Source: Rhodovulum visakhapatnamense
Lineage (GTDB): Bacteria > Pseudomonadota > Alphaproteobacteria > Rhodobacterales > Rhodobacteraceae
Assembly: GCF_004365965.1 (NCBI RefSeq)
Contig: NZ_SOEB01000004.1
Location: 62,001 to 126,000, forward strand
DNA: 64,000 nucleotides
Direction of reading: 5' to 3'
Position 1 is the stretch's first letter. Every line of letters starts with the position of its first letter. Of this stretch, positions 54,434 to 61,911 are shown in pieces. The notes beneath the pieces were generated by a model. It saw nothing but the letters and a program-made list of their open reading frames with translations, did no database searches and had not been told where the DNA came from. The translations under genes were made by a program, and so were the position numbers.

Positions 54434-55024
54434 ATGAAACAAGCGCGCGCATGGCAGAGAATGCTGTCGGGACGCAGGCTCGACCTGCTGGACCCGACGC
54501 CGTTCGATATCGAGATCGAGGACATCGCCCATGGCCTTGCCTTCGTGGCGCGCTGGAACGGCCAGACCCGCGGCGACTATCCCTATTCGGTGGCCGAACA
54601 TTCCCTTCTGGTCGAGGAAATCTACGGCCGGATGCAGCCCGAGGCGCCGGTCCGCTGGCGGCTGGCTGCACTGCTGCACGATGCGCCCGAATACGTGATC
54701 GGCGACATGATCTCGCCGGTGAAAGCCGCCGTAGGCCCAAGCTATGGCGAGCTTGACAAGCGGCTGGCCTCGGCGATCCATATCCGCTTCGGTCTGCCCG
54801 CGGCGGTGCCCGAGCGGACCAAGAAGGCGATCAAGCGGGCCGACAGCCTGTCGGCCTGGCTTGAGGCGACCCAGATTGCCGGGTTCGACGCGATCGAGGC
54901 GAACCGGTTCTTCGGTCGCCCCCGACCCGAGTTGATCGAGGGGCTCGAGATCCGGTTGCGCCCGCCGGTCGAGGTACGCGCGGCCTATACCGCGCGTCAT
55001 GCCGAGCTGATGGCGCGTCTATAA
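54434..55024 (+). CDS. HD-domain phosphohydrolase (YfbR-like)
   Basis: A 196-residue HD-superfamily hydrolase. The metal ligands are His in VAEHSLLV (about residue 56) and the HD pair in [19 protein letters not shown] (about 79-80), with a later Asp in [12 protein letters not shown]. Relatives are 5'-nucleotidases or nucleotide phosphohydrolases. It is divergent from ahcY across 111 bp. A small conserved gene in this position next to ahcY in Rhodobacter capsulatus (orf5) may be its equivalent; that link is inference. Confidence 0.88.
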   Translation: MKQARAWQRMLSGRRLDLLDPTPFDIEIEDIAHGLAFVARWNGQTRGDYPYSVAEHSLLVEEIYGRMQPEAPVRWRLAALLHDAPEYVIGDMISPVKAAVGPSYGELDKRLASAIHIRFGLPAAVPERTKKAIKRADSLSAWLEATQIAGFDAIEANRFFGRPRPELIEGLEIRLRPPVEVRAAYTARHAELMARL

Positions 55025-55038
55025 CGCGACCGCCCGAT

Positions 55039-55220
55039 GGGGCGGCGACGCGTGCCGGGTACGGGCTGTCGATCCAGCCGATCACCCCGGTCGAGGACGA
55101 TCTGGCCGCAGGCAGGCAGTCCGCGCTGTTCGATCAGGACTGGCAGCGGATCGGCCATCACATCGTGACCCGGCCGGGGCAGCATTCCCCGCGGCTGCGC
55201 GCCTTCATCGACTGGTTGCG
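55039..55220 (+). pseudogene. C-terminal fragment of a LysR-type regulator (possible hvrB remnant)
   Basis: Directly after the HD gene the frame reads AATRAGYGLSIQPITPVEDD, LAAGRQSALFDQDWQRIGHH, IVTRPGQ and LRAFIDWLRQA. This is the typical last 60 residues of a LysR-type effector domain (the L-A-x-G-R-L, H-x-V-x-R-P and F-x-x-W-L pattern). No start codon, helix-turn-helix or upstream two thirds exist. The normal stop is also lost, and the regA terminator hairpin begins immediately after. Position between regA and ahcY matches hvrB of Rhodobacter capsulatus. Confidence 0.72.
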
Positions 55221-55250
55221 GCAGGCCTCACGTCAGGATCTGAGGCCTGC
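55221..55250 (-). terminator. Hairpin downstream of regA
   Basis: GCAGGCCTCA and TGAGGCCTGC form a perfect 10-bp stem with a 10-base loop, 17 bases after the regA stop. No T-run follows on the minus strand, so it could terminate weakly or protect the mRNA end. Confidence 0.55.
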
Positions 55251-55267
55251 CCGGATCAGGTGCGGTC

Positions 55268-55819
55268 TTACCGCGGGCTGCGCTTGGCCAGGATCCGCTG
55301 CAACGTCCGGCGGTGCATGTTCAGCCGACGCGCGGTTTCCGAGACGTTTCGGTCGCATTGCTCGTAGACCCGCTGGATATGCTCCCAGCGCACGCGGTCG
55401 GCCGACATCGGGTTGTCGGGCGGCGGCGGCAGCGCCTCGCCATTCGACAGAAGTGCTGCGGTGACGTCATTGGCGTCGGCGGGCTTCGACAGATAGTCGG
55501 TCGCGCCGATCTTGACCGCGGCGACGGCGGTGGCGATGGCGCCATAGCCGGTCAGCACCACGATCTTGGCATCGGGACGCTTTTCACGCAGGGTTTCGAC
55601 CACGTCGAGCCCGCTGCCATCCTCCAGGCGCAGGTCGACCACGGCATAGGCCGGGGGGCGCGCCGAGGCGATGGCCTTTCCGGCAGCGACCGTCTCGGCC
55701 ATTTCGGGCTGGAACCCCCTCTTTTCCATTGCCCGCGCGAGACGCCGGAGAAACGGTTCGTCGTCGTCAACGATCAACAGCGACGGGTCGTCCCCGATTT
55801 CATACTCCTGCTCAGCCAT
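55268..55819 (-). CDS. regA: Redox response regulator RegA/PrrA/ActR
   Basis: A 183-residue two-domain regulator. The receiver has the acidic pocket LLIVDDDEPFLRR, the phospho-Asp at about residue 62 (VVDLRLEDGSGLDV), VLTGYGA and the conserved Lys in YLSKPAD. A proline linker (EALPPPPDNP) leads to a Fis-type helix-turn-helix (SETARRLNMHRRTLQR) that is almost invariant in the family. Phosphorylated by RegB when oxygen is low, it controls photosynthesis, respiration, carbon and nitrogen fixation genes. It follows senC on the same strand. Confidence 0.97.
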   Translation of the reverse strand: MAEQEYEIGDDPSLLIVDDDEPFLRRLARAMEKRGFQPEMAETVAAGKAIASARPPAYAVVDLRLEDGSGLDVVETLREKRPDAKIVVLTGYGAIATAVAAVKIGATDYLSKPADANDVTAALLSNGEALPPPPDNPMSADRVRWEHIQRVYEQCDRNVSETARRLNMHRRTLQRILAKRSPR

Positions 55820-55898
55820 GCGACACCCTCCTGGTGAGCGTAATATTCCGGACGTTCTAGAATGTTAACGGGGCAGGGTCAATTTAACTCGTTCCCGC

Positions 55899-56534
55899 TC
55901 AGGGCTTTCCCGCGCCGTTGTCGACAAGGCAGGCCACCCGCGCGGCCATGTCTTCGGGCGTGGTGTCGCGATCGAACACCTCGACCACGCCCGCGCCGGG
56001 AAAGGCGAGGTAGGTGAAGGTCGAATGGTCGATCAGGTAATAGGGGTCCTCGGGGTCGCGGATCCGAAAGAAGGTGCGGTAGGCGCGGCTGGCCCCCTGC
56101 ACCTGGTCGGGCGTGCCGGTCAGCGCCAGCATCCGCGGATGCATCATCGAGGCGAAGGCCGCCAGGGCCTCGGGCGTGTCGCGGGCCGGATCGACCGAGA
56201 TGAAGACCGGACGCACCTGATACCCCTGCCGTTCCAGAAGATCGACGGCATCGGCATTGCGGGCATTGTCGAACGGGCAGACATCGGGGCAGAAGGTGTA
56301 GCCGAAATAGATCAGCGTCGGGCCGTCGATCACATCGGTTTCTGTCCGTGCGGCGCCGGTCTGGTCGGTCAGGGTAAAGGGTCCGCCCAGTTCGGACAGA
56401 CCGGACCGGGAGCCACCGCTGCGGCAGGCGGCAAACCGGTCCTCGGGCGCCCAGGGCCCCCAGATGAACAGCGCAGGCACCGCGACCGCCGCCAGAAGCG
56501 CAAGGGCCGCGCCTGCCAGTATGTACCGTCTCAT
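55899..56534 (-). CDS. senC: SCO1/SenC/PrrC family copper protein
   Basis: A 211-residue membrane-anchored thioredoxin-like protein. One N-terminal helix (ILAGAALALLAAVAVPALFIW) precedes the domain with the copper motif FCPDVCP and the distal His in DHSTFTYL. It delivers copper or reducing power for cytochrome c oxidase assembly and, in Rhodobacter, links oxidase activity to RegB. The ATG at 56534 follows GGAGG. It is divergent from regB across 97 bp and upstream of regA. Confidence 0.95.
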   Translation of the reverse strand: MRRYILAGAALALLAAVAVPALFIWGPWAPEDRFAACRSGGSRSGLSELGGPFTLTDQTGAARTETDVIDGPTLIYFGYTFCPDVCPFDNARNADAVDLLERQGYQVRPVFISVDPARDTPEALAAFASMMHPRMLALTGTPDQVQGASRAYRTFFRIRDPEDPYYLIDHSTFTYLAFPGAGVVEVFDRDTTPEDMAARVACLVDNGAGKP

Positions 56535-56631
56535 CCGCGCCTCCGCCGCCATCCGACACCCGATGTGCTTCCCACATTGATCGCCCCTCGTGCCGCGATT
56601 AACAAGGGGACAGCCTGAACCTGGGGGTCCG

Positions 56632-58026
56632 ATGTCCGATATTGCAACCGGCCTGCTGCCGCCAACCGAGCGCAGCAACTGGATCCGCCTGCGGACCCTG
56701 ATCCTTCTGCGATGGGCGGCCATCGCGGGACAGGTCGTCGCCATCGCGGTGGCCATCCTCTATTTCCAGATCCAGCTCGATCTGGGGCTGTGCCTGCTGG
56801 TGATCGGCGCCAGCGTCCTGGCCAATGTGATCGCGGTGGCGATCTATCCCGAAAACCGGCGCCTGTCGGAAAACGAGGCGATGCTTACGCTGCTGTTCGA
56901 CGTGGTGCAGCTGTCGGCGCTTCTGTTCCTGACCGGCGGGCTCAACAACCCCTTCGCGCTGATGCTGCTGACGCCGGTCACCATCTCGGCGACGGCGCTG
57001 GGGCGGATGTCGACGCTGTTCATCGCCCATACCGCCTTCGCGCTGATCACGCTGATGACCTTCTATCATGTGCCTCTGGTCGATGCCGCGGGAGAGATCC
57101 AGGAATTGCCCCATCTGTTCCTGTTCGGCTTCTGGGCCGCGCTGGTGATCGGGATTTCCTTCCTGGGGCTTTACGCCGACCGCGTGACCTCGGAGATGAA
57201 CAATATGTCGGACGCGCTGCTGGCGACCCAGATGGCGCTGGCCCGCGAACAGAAGCTGACCGATCTGGGCGGCGTGGTCGCCGCCGCAGCGCATGAGCTG
57301 GGCACACCGCTGGCGACGATCAAGCTGATCAGTTCGGAACTGCTGGACGAGGTCGAGGACAAGCCCGGCCTGCGCGAGGACATCGAGACGCTGCGCGAGC
57401 AGGCCGACCGCTGCCGCGACATCCTGCGGTCGATGGGACGGGCGGGCAAGGACGACCTGCATATGCATACCGCGCCGCTGAAGGCGGTGATCGACGAGGC
57501 GGCCGAGCCGCATCTGGATCGCGGAAAGGAGATCGTCTTCAGCTTCGAGCCGATCCATGGCGGCAGCCCGCGGATGCCGGTGATCTACCGCCGCCCCGAG
57601 GTGATCCACGGGCTGAGAAACCTGATCCAGAACGCCGTCGATTTCGCCGAAAGCCGGGTCTGGGTCGTGGCGCAATGGACCCAGGACGAAATCAGCGTCC
57701 GGATCATGGATGACGGGCCGGGATATCCGTCGCACCTGCTGGGCCGCATCGGCGACCCGTTCGTGCGGATGCGCAAAAGCTCCGAACATCAGAAGAAGCG
57801 GCCGGAATACGAAGGCATGGGACTTGGGCTATTCATCGCCAAGACGCTGCTGGAACGCTCGGGCGCCACGCTGAGCTTTGCCAACGGGCGCGACCCGATG
57901 CTGACCTCGGAACGGTCCGATCAGCGCGGCGCGGTGGTCGAGGTCGAATGGTCCGCCTCCAAGATCGGCGTCAGTGCCGAGGCGCAACTGGCGGCTCTGG
58001 GCGAGAACACCCCGATCGAGGCCTGA
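56632..58026 (+). CDS. regB: Redox sensor histidine kinase RegB/PrrB
   Basis: A 464-residue kinase with six N-terminal membrane helices. The quinone-sensing motif GGLNNPFALML is present. The phosphorylation site is His221 in AAAHELGTPLATIKL, and the redox-active cysteine of the family is at Cys261 (ADRCRDILRSMG). The ATPase domain follows with NLIQNAVDFA, DDGPGYP and GMGLGLFIAK. It senses the ubiquinone pool and thiol redox state and phosphorylates RegA. Gene order regB / senC-regA is that of Rhodobacter. Confidence 0.97.
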   Translation: MSDIATGLLPPTERSNWIRLRTLILLRWAAIAGQVVAIAVAILYFQIQLDLGLCLLVIGASVLANVIAVAIYPENRRLSENEAMLTLLFDVVQLSALLFLTGGLNNPFALMLLTPVTISATALGRMSTLFIAHTAFALITLMTFYHVPLVDAAGEIQELPHLFLFGFWAALVIGISFLGLYADRVTSEMNNMSDALLATQMALAREQKLTDLGGVVAAAAHELGTPLATIKLISSELLDEVEDKPGLREDIETLREQADRCRDILRSMGRAGKDDLHMHTAPLKAVIDEAAEPHLDRGKEIVFSFEPIHGGSPRMPVIYRRPEVIHGLRNLIQNAVDFAESRVWVVAQWTQDEISVRIMDDGPGYPSHLLGRIGDPFVRMRKSSEHQKKRPEYEGMGLGLFIAKTLLERSGATLSFANGRDPMLTSERSDQRGAVVEVEWSASKIGVSAEAQLAALGENTPIEA

Positions 58027-58129
58027 GACCGCCCCGGATCAATCACCACACGCATACGTTGAGTTAACTGGAATTTAACCAAGATGACGTTTTACTGAAC
58101 AGACTGACCGAAGGAGCCTCGCCCGCACC

Positions 58130-59692
58130 ATGGATATCGACTTGACCTCTGCGCTGGTTCTTGCGGGCGTATCCCTGATCAGCGCGTTGGTGGCGGTATT
58201 CCTTTTGCCCCTCATTCCCCGACGCTCCCCGTCCCCGGGCGCGGAATCCAGAAACAGCATGGTATTTCTCTTCGATGGAGAACATCTGGTGGATGCCACG
58301 CCGGACGGGCGCCGGTTTCTGGCAGGCGGCCCCAAGGGCCTGACCGACTGGCAGCGGTTCTGCGCCCTGATCGTGCCGCGTTTCCCCGGTTTTCCCGAAC
58401 GAATGGAGCGGTTGCCCAAGGACGGCTCGGCCCTTCTGACCGAAGCCGGGGGCGAGGCGCAGCTGACCGCGACCTGGCTTGACGGGGTGATCCGCCTGAC
58501 GCTGCAGATGCCGCGCTTCGACGAGGATGCGGGCCTGACCGACGCCCAGAGCCTGGCCGCGCTGACCGCGGAACTGGCCACGCTCCGCGATGTGGTCGAG
58601 GCGATGCCGACCCCGGCCTGGCAGCAGGACGACAAGGGGGGTGTGGCCTGGGCCAACAGCGCCTATCTCGACATCGTGCGCAGCCGCCATGACGCGGGCC
58701 AGATCGTCTGGCCGCTGCCGGTGCTGTTTTCACAACCCAAGGGGGAACCGGGCTCGCCGCACCGTCAGGTCATCGACACCGGCAGCGGCTCTGGGACTGG
58801 TGCTGGCCGCGACCGCTGGTTCGACTGTGTGGCCGTCGAGGCCCATGGTGCCTCGCTGCATTTCGCGCTTCCGGCCGATGCCACCGTCCGGGCCGAGACC
58901 GCGCTTCGGAACTTCGTGCAGACCCTGACCAAGACCTTCGCCGAACTGCCCATCGGACTGGCCGTCTTCAACCGCAGGCGCGAACTGGTGCTGTTCAACC
59001 CCGCCATGTCCGAGCTTTTCAACCTCGAGCCCGAATTCCTGACCGGACGGCCCACGCTTCTGAACGTGCTAGACCGGCTGCGCGAAACCCGGATGATGCC
59101 CGAGCCGAAGAACTACCGGTCCTGGCGCGAACAGATCCTGCGGCTGGAACGCGATGCCAGCGACGGCGTCTATTCCGACACCTGGACCCTGCCCGGCGGA
59201 CAGGTCTACCGGGTCACCGGGCGCCCGCATCCCGACGGCGCCGTGGCCTTCCTGTTCGAGGATATCAGCACCGAAATGTCGATGACCCGCCGGTTCCGCG
59301 GCGAGATCGAGACCGGGCAGGCCGTGATCGACTCGCTGCCCGAAGCCATCGTGGTGTTTTCCAGCGCCGGGGTCCTGACCCTGTCGAACAGCGCCTATGC
59401 CGAGCTTTGGGGCGAGGACCCGCGCCTGGTGATGGGTACCACCGATATCGCCGGGGCCACGGCGAAATGGCAGGCGCAATGCCTGCTGACCCAATCCGAG
59501 GCCGCCGCCGATCTGTCGCACCGCATCCGCCAGCGCGAAGCCTGGAGCTGCGAGTTGATCCGCCGCGACGGCAGACGGCTCGACTGCTTCCTCAAACCCG
59601 TCGCGGGCGGCTGCATGATGGTCGAGTTCCGCGACGCGACCCAGGCCGATGCGGCGGACGCCCACCCGGTGCCGCGCGCCTCGACGGGCTGA
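58130..59692 (+). CDS. Membrane-anchored PAS-domain protein without visible output domain
   Basis: The 520-residue protein has one N-terminal membrane helix (ALVLAGVSLISALVAVFLLPLI). It continues with a degenerate PAS-like region (VVEAMPTPAWQQDDKGGVAW), a clear PAS (LPIGLAVFNRRRELVLFNPAMSELF) and a third (VIDSLPEAIVVFSSAGVLTLSNSAYAELWG). It ends about 100 residues later with no kinase, GGDEF or DNA-binding module. AAGGAG supports the start. Placement directly after regB on the same strand (103 bp) suggests signalling, but a partner is not visible. Confidence 0.85.
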   Translation: MDIDLTSALVLAGVSLISALVAVFLLPLIPRRSPSPGAESRNSMVFLFDGEHLVDATPDGRRFLAGGPKGLTDWQRFCALIVPRFPGFPERMERLPKDGSALLTEAGGEAQLTATWLDGVIRLTLQMPRFDEDAGLTDAQSLAALTAELATLRDVVEAMPTPAWQQDDKGGVAWANSAYLDIVRSRHDAGQIVWPLPVLFSQPKGEPGSPHRQVIDTGSGSGTGAGRDRWFDCVAVEAHGASLHFALPADATVRAETALRNFVQTLTKTFAELPIGLAVFNRRRELVLFNPAMSELFNLEPEFLTGRPTLLNVLDRLRETRMMPEPKNYRSWREQILRLERDASDGVYSDTWTLPGGQVYRVTGRPHPDGAVAFLFEDISTEMSMTRRFRGEIETGQAVIDSLPEAIVVFSSAGVLTLSNSAYAELWGEDPRLVMGTTDIAGATAKWQAQCLLTQSEAAADLSHRIRQREAWSCELIRRDGRRLDCFLKPVAGGCMMVEFRDATQADAADAHPVPRASTG

Positions 59693-59733
59693 TCCGACTT
59701 GCGGGGCCTCGGGCAGGCGTTAAACATGCGTCC

Positions 59734-60237
59734 ATGTCCGGAACCCGTCTTTCCCTTTCGCTGGCCTCCGAGGCCCAGACCCGCGCCCTCGCCGACCGGC
59801 TGGCGGCGGTCCTCGGGGCTGGCGACACGCTGCTTCTCGACGGGCCGATCGGAGCGGGCAAGACTGCCTTCGCCCGCGCGCTGATTCAGGCCGCGCAGGC
59901 CCGCGCCGGGCTGCCGGTCGAAGACGTGCCCTCGCCGACCTTCACCCTGGTCCAGACCTACGAGGCGGGGCCGTTCGAGATCTGGCATGCCGATCTTTAC
60001 CGGCTGGGCCATCCCCATGAGGTGCTCGAACTCGGGCTCGACGAGGCGTTCGAGCTGGCGCTTTGCCTGATCGAATGGCCCGACCGGCTGGGCGACCTGG
60101 CCCCGGCAGACGCCCTGCGCCTGACCTTCGGCCCCGGCCCATCCGACACCGCCCGGACGCTCGATCTCGTTTCGGCCGACCCGTCCTGGGCCGACCGCCT
60201 GTCCTTCCCTGCTGCAAAAGACGACCCCGATGCGTGA
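59734..60237 (+). CDS. tsaE: tRNA threonylcarbamoyladenosine ATPase TsaE
   Basis: A 167-residue P-loop protein: Walker A LDGPIGAGKTAFARAL, VPSPTFTLVQTYE, and WHADLYRLGHPHEVLELGLDEAF, all TsaE hallmarks. It cycles TsaB-TsaD during t6A synthesis. It overlaps the amgK-like gene by 8 bases and starts the final operon of the window. Confidence 0.96.
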   Translation: MSGTRLSLSLASEAQTRALADRLAAVLGAGDTLLLDGPIGAGKTAFARALIQAAQARAGLPVEDVPSPTFTLVQTYEAGPFEIWHADLYRLGHPHEVLELGLDEAFELALCLIEWPDRLGDLAPADALRLTFGPGPSDTARTLDLVSADPSWADRLSFPAAKDDPDA

Positions 60238-61237
60238 CACTGCCTGCGCCGATTTCCTCGCCCGCGCCGGATGGGCCGAGGCCCGCCGCGCGCCCCTGGC
60301 GGGCGATGCCTCGAACCGCCGTTACGAGCGTCTGGCCCGCGGGACCGAAACCGCCGTTCTGATGGATGCCGATCCGGCGCGGGGCGAGGATGTCGGCCCC
60401 TTCATCGCCATCGCCCGGCACCTGACCGGGCTTGGCCTCTCGGCCCCCGCGATCCTGGCCGAGGACGCGACGCAGGGCTTTTTGCTGCTTGAGGATTTGG
60501 GCGACGCCCTGTTCGCCCGGGTGCTTGCCGACGATCCCGGACCGGAAGACACGCTTTACGCCGCCGCCACCGACCTGCTGGCCGATCTGCACCGCGCGGC
60601 CCCGCCTGCGGGGCTTGCCGCCTATGACGCCGAGACCATGGCCGATCTGGCCTGCCTGCCGTTCCAGTGGTACCTGACCGGGCTTGGCAGGCCCGCGCCC
60701 CAGGCAGAGATCGCGGCCTTTCGCGCCACGATCAGGACCCGACTGGAGTCCACCGCGCCGCCCTCGGTGCTGATCCTGCGCGATTATCACGCCGAAAACC
60801 TGATCTGGCTGCCCGACCGCAGCGGCGCCGCCCGGGTCGGGCTTCTCGATTTTCAGGACGCGCGCGTGGGCCATCCCGCCTACGATCTGGTGTCGCTTCT
60901 GGAAGACGCGCGCCGCAACGTGCCCCCGGCGCTGCAGGTCCGGATGCGCGCGCGCTATGTCGCCCGCACCGGCAGCGATCCCGACGCCTTCGCCCGCGCC
61001 TATGCCCTGACCGGCGCCCAGCGCAACCTGCGCATTCTGGGCGTTTTCGCCCGGCTGTGCCTGCGCGACGGCAAACCCGGCTATCTGCGGCTGATGCCCC
61101 GGGTCTGGGCGCATCTGATGACCGATCTCGACCACCCGGCGCTGGCCGACCTGCGCGATCAGGCGCTCCGCCTGCTGCCCCCGCCCGACCCCGACCGCCT
61201 TGCCAGGATCGAAAGCCGATGCGCCCGACGGCCCTGA
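60230..61237 (+). CDS. amgK: Aminoglycoside-phosphotransferase family sugar kinase (AmgK-like)
   Basis: A 335-residue APH-fold kinase: AGDASNRRYERL at the N-lobe, [14 protein letters not shown], the catalytic loop LILRDYHAENLIWL and LLDFQDARVGHPAYDLVSLL with the metal Asp. AmgK phosphorylates N-acetylmuramate or N-acetylglucosamine at C1 during peptidoglycan recycling. The call depends on the overlap (19 bases) with a MurU-type nucleotidyltransferase gene, the known partner. Confidence 0.88.
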   Translation: MRDTACADFLARAGWAEARRAPLAGDASNRRYERLARGTETAVLMDADPARGEDVGPFIAIARHLTGLGLSAPAILAEDATQGFLLLEDLGDALFARVLADDPGPEDTLYAAATDLLADLHRAAPPAGLAAYDAETMADLACLPFQWYLTGLGRPAPQAEIAAFRATIRTRLESTAPPSVLILRDYHAENLIWLPDRSGAARVGLLDFQDARVGHPAYDLVSLLEDARRNVPPALQVRMRARYVARTGSDPDAFARAYALTGAQRNLRILGVFARLCLRDGKPGYLRLMPRVWAHLMTDLDHPALADLRDQALRLLPPPDPDRLARIESRCARRP

Positions 61238-61911
61238 TGCTGTTCGCCGCCGGGTTCGGCACCCGGATGCGGCCGCTGACCGACGACCGGCCCAAGCCGC
61301 TGATCGAGGTGGCAGGGCGGCCGCTGATCGACCATGCGCTGGCGCTGGCCGAAGGCGCCGGGCTGAACCGCATCGTCGTGAACGCGCATTACCGCGCCGG
61401 GCAGATCGAGAGCCATCTGGCCGGACGCCACGGCATCGCCGTCCTGCGCGAGACCCCCGAGATCCTCGATACCGGCGGCGGGCTGCGCCATGCGCTGCCG
61501 CTGCTGGGCAGGGGCCCGGTCTTCACGCTGAACAGCGACGCGGTCTGGACCGGGCCGAACCCGCTGGCCACGCTGGCCGCCGCCTGGGACCCGGCCCGGA
61601 TGGACGGGCTTTTGCTGCTGATCCCGCGCGACCGCGCGACCGGTCACGCCGGGACGGGCGATTTCCGGTGCGATGCCGACGGACGCCTGACCCGTGGCCC
61701 GGGCGGGGTCTATTCGGGCGCCCAGATCCTCAGGACCGACGGGCTGGCCGAGATCCCCGAGCCGGTCTTTTCGCTCAACCGCCTCTGGGACCGGATGCTG
61801 ACCGAGGGGCGGCTTTTCGGCGTTCTGCATCCCGGCGGATGGTGCGATGTGGGCCATCCGGGCGGGATCGCCGAGGCCGAGGCGTTGCTGGCGGAGCAGA
61901 CTGATGTTTGA
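61219..61911 (+). CDS. murU: Nucleotidyltransferase, MurU-like (N-acetylmuramate-1-phosphate uridylyltransferase)
   Basis: A 230-residue sugar-phosphate nucleotidyltransferase: LFAAGFGTRMRPLTDDRPKPLIEV (signature and catalytic Lys), VVNAHYRAGQIESHL, ILDTGGGLRHAL and FTLNSDAVW. MurU makes UDP-MurNAc from MurNAc-1-phosphate and bypasses de novo synthesis, the route that gives fosfomycin resistance in Pseudomonas. It overlaps addB by 8 bases. Confidence 0.9.
   Translation: MRPTALMLFAAGFGTRMRPLTDDRPKPLIEVAGRPLIDHALALAEGAGLNRIVVNAHYRAGQIESHLAGRHGIAVLRETPEILDTGGGLRHALPLLGRGPVFTLNSDAVWTGPNPLATLAAAWDPARMDGLLLLIPRDRATGHAGTGDFRCDADGRLTRGPGGVYSGAQILRTDGLAEIPEPVFSLNRLWDRMLTEGRLFGVLHPGGWCDVGHPGGIAEAEALLAEQTDV

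Noticed and set aside
54321-55000. Extension of ahcY to about 690 residues
   Set aside because: The upstream part is the antisense of the HD-domain gene and has no AhcY homology; AhcY is normally about 460-470 residues in this group.
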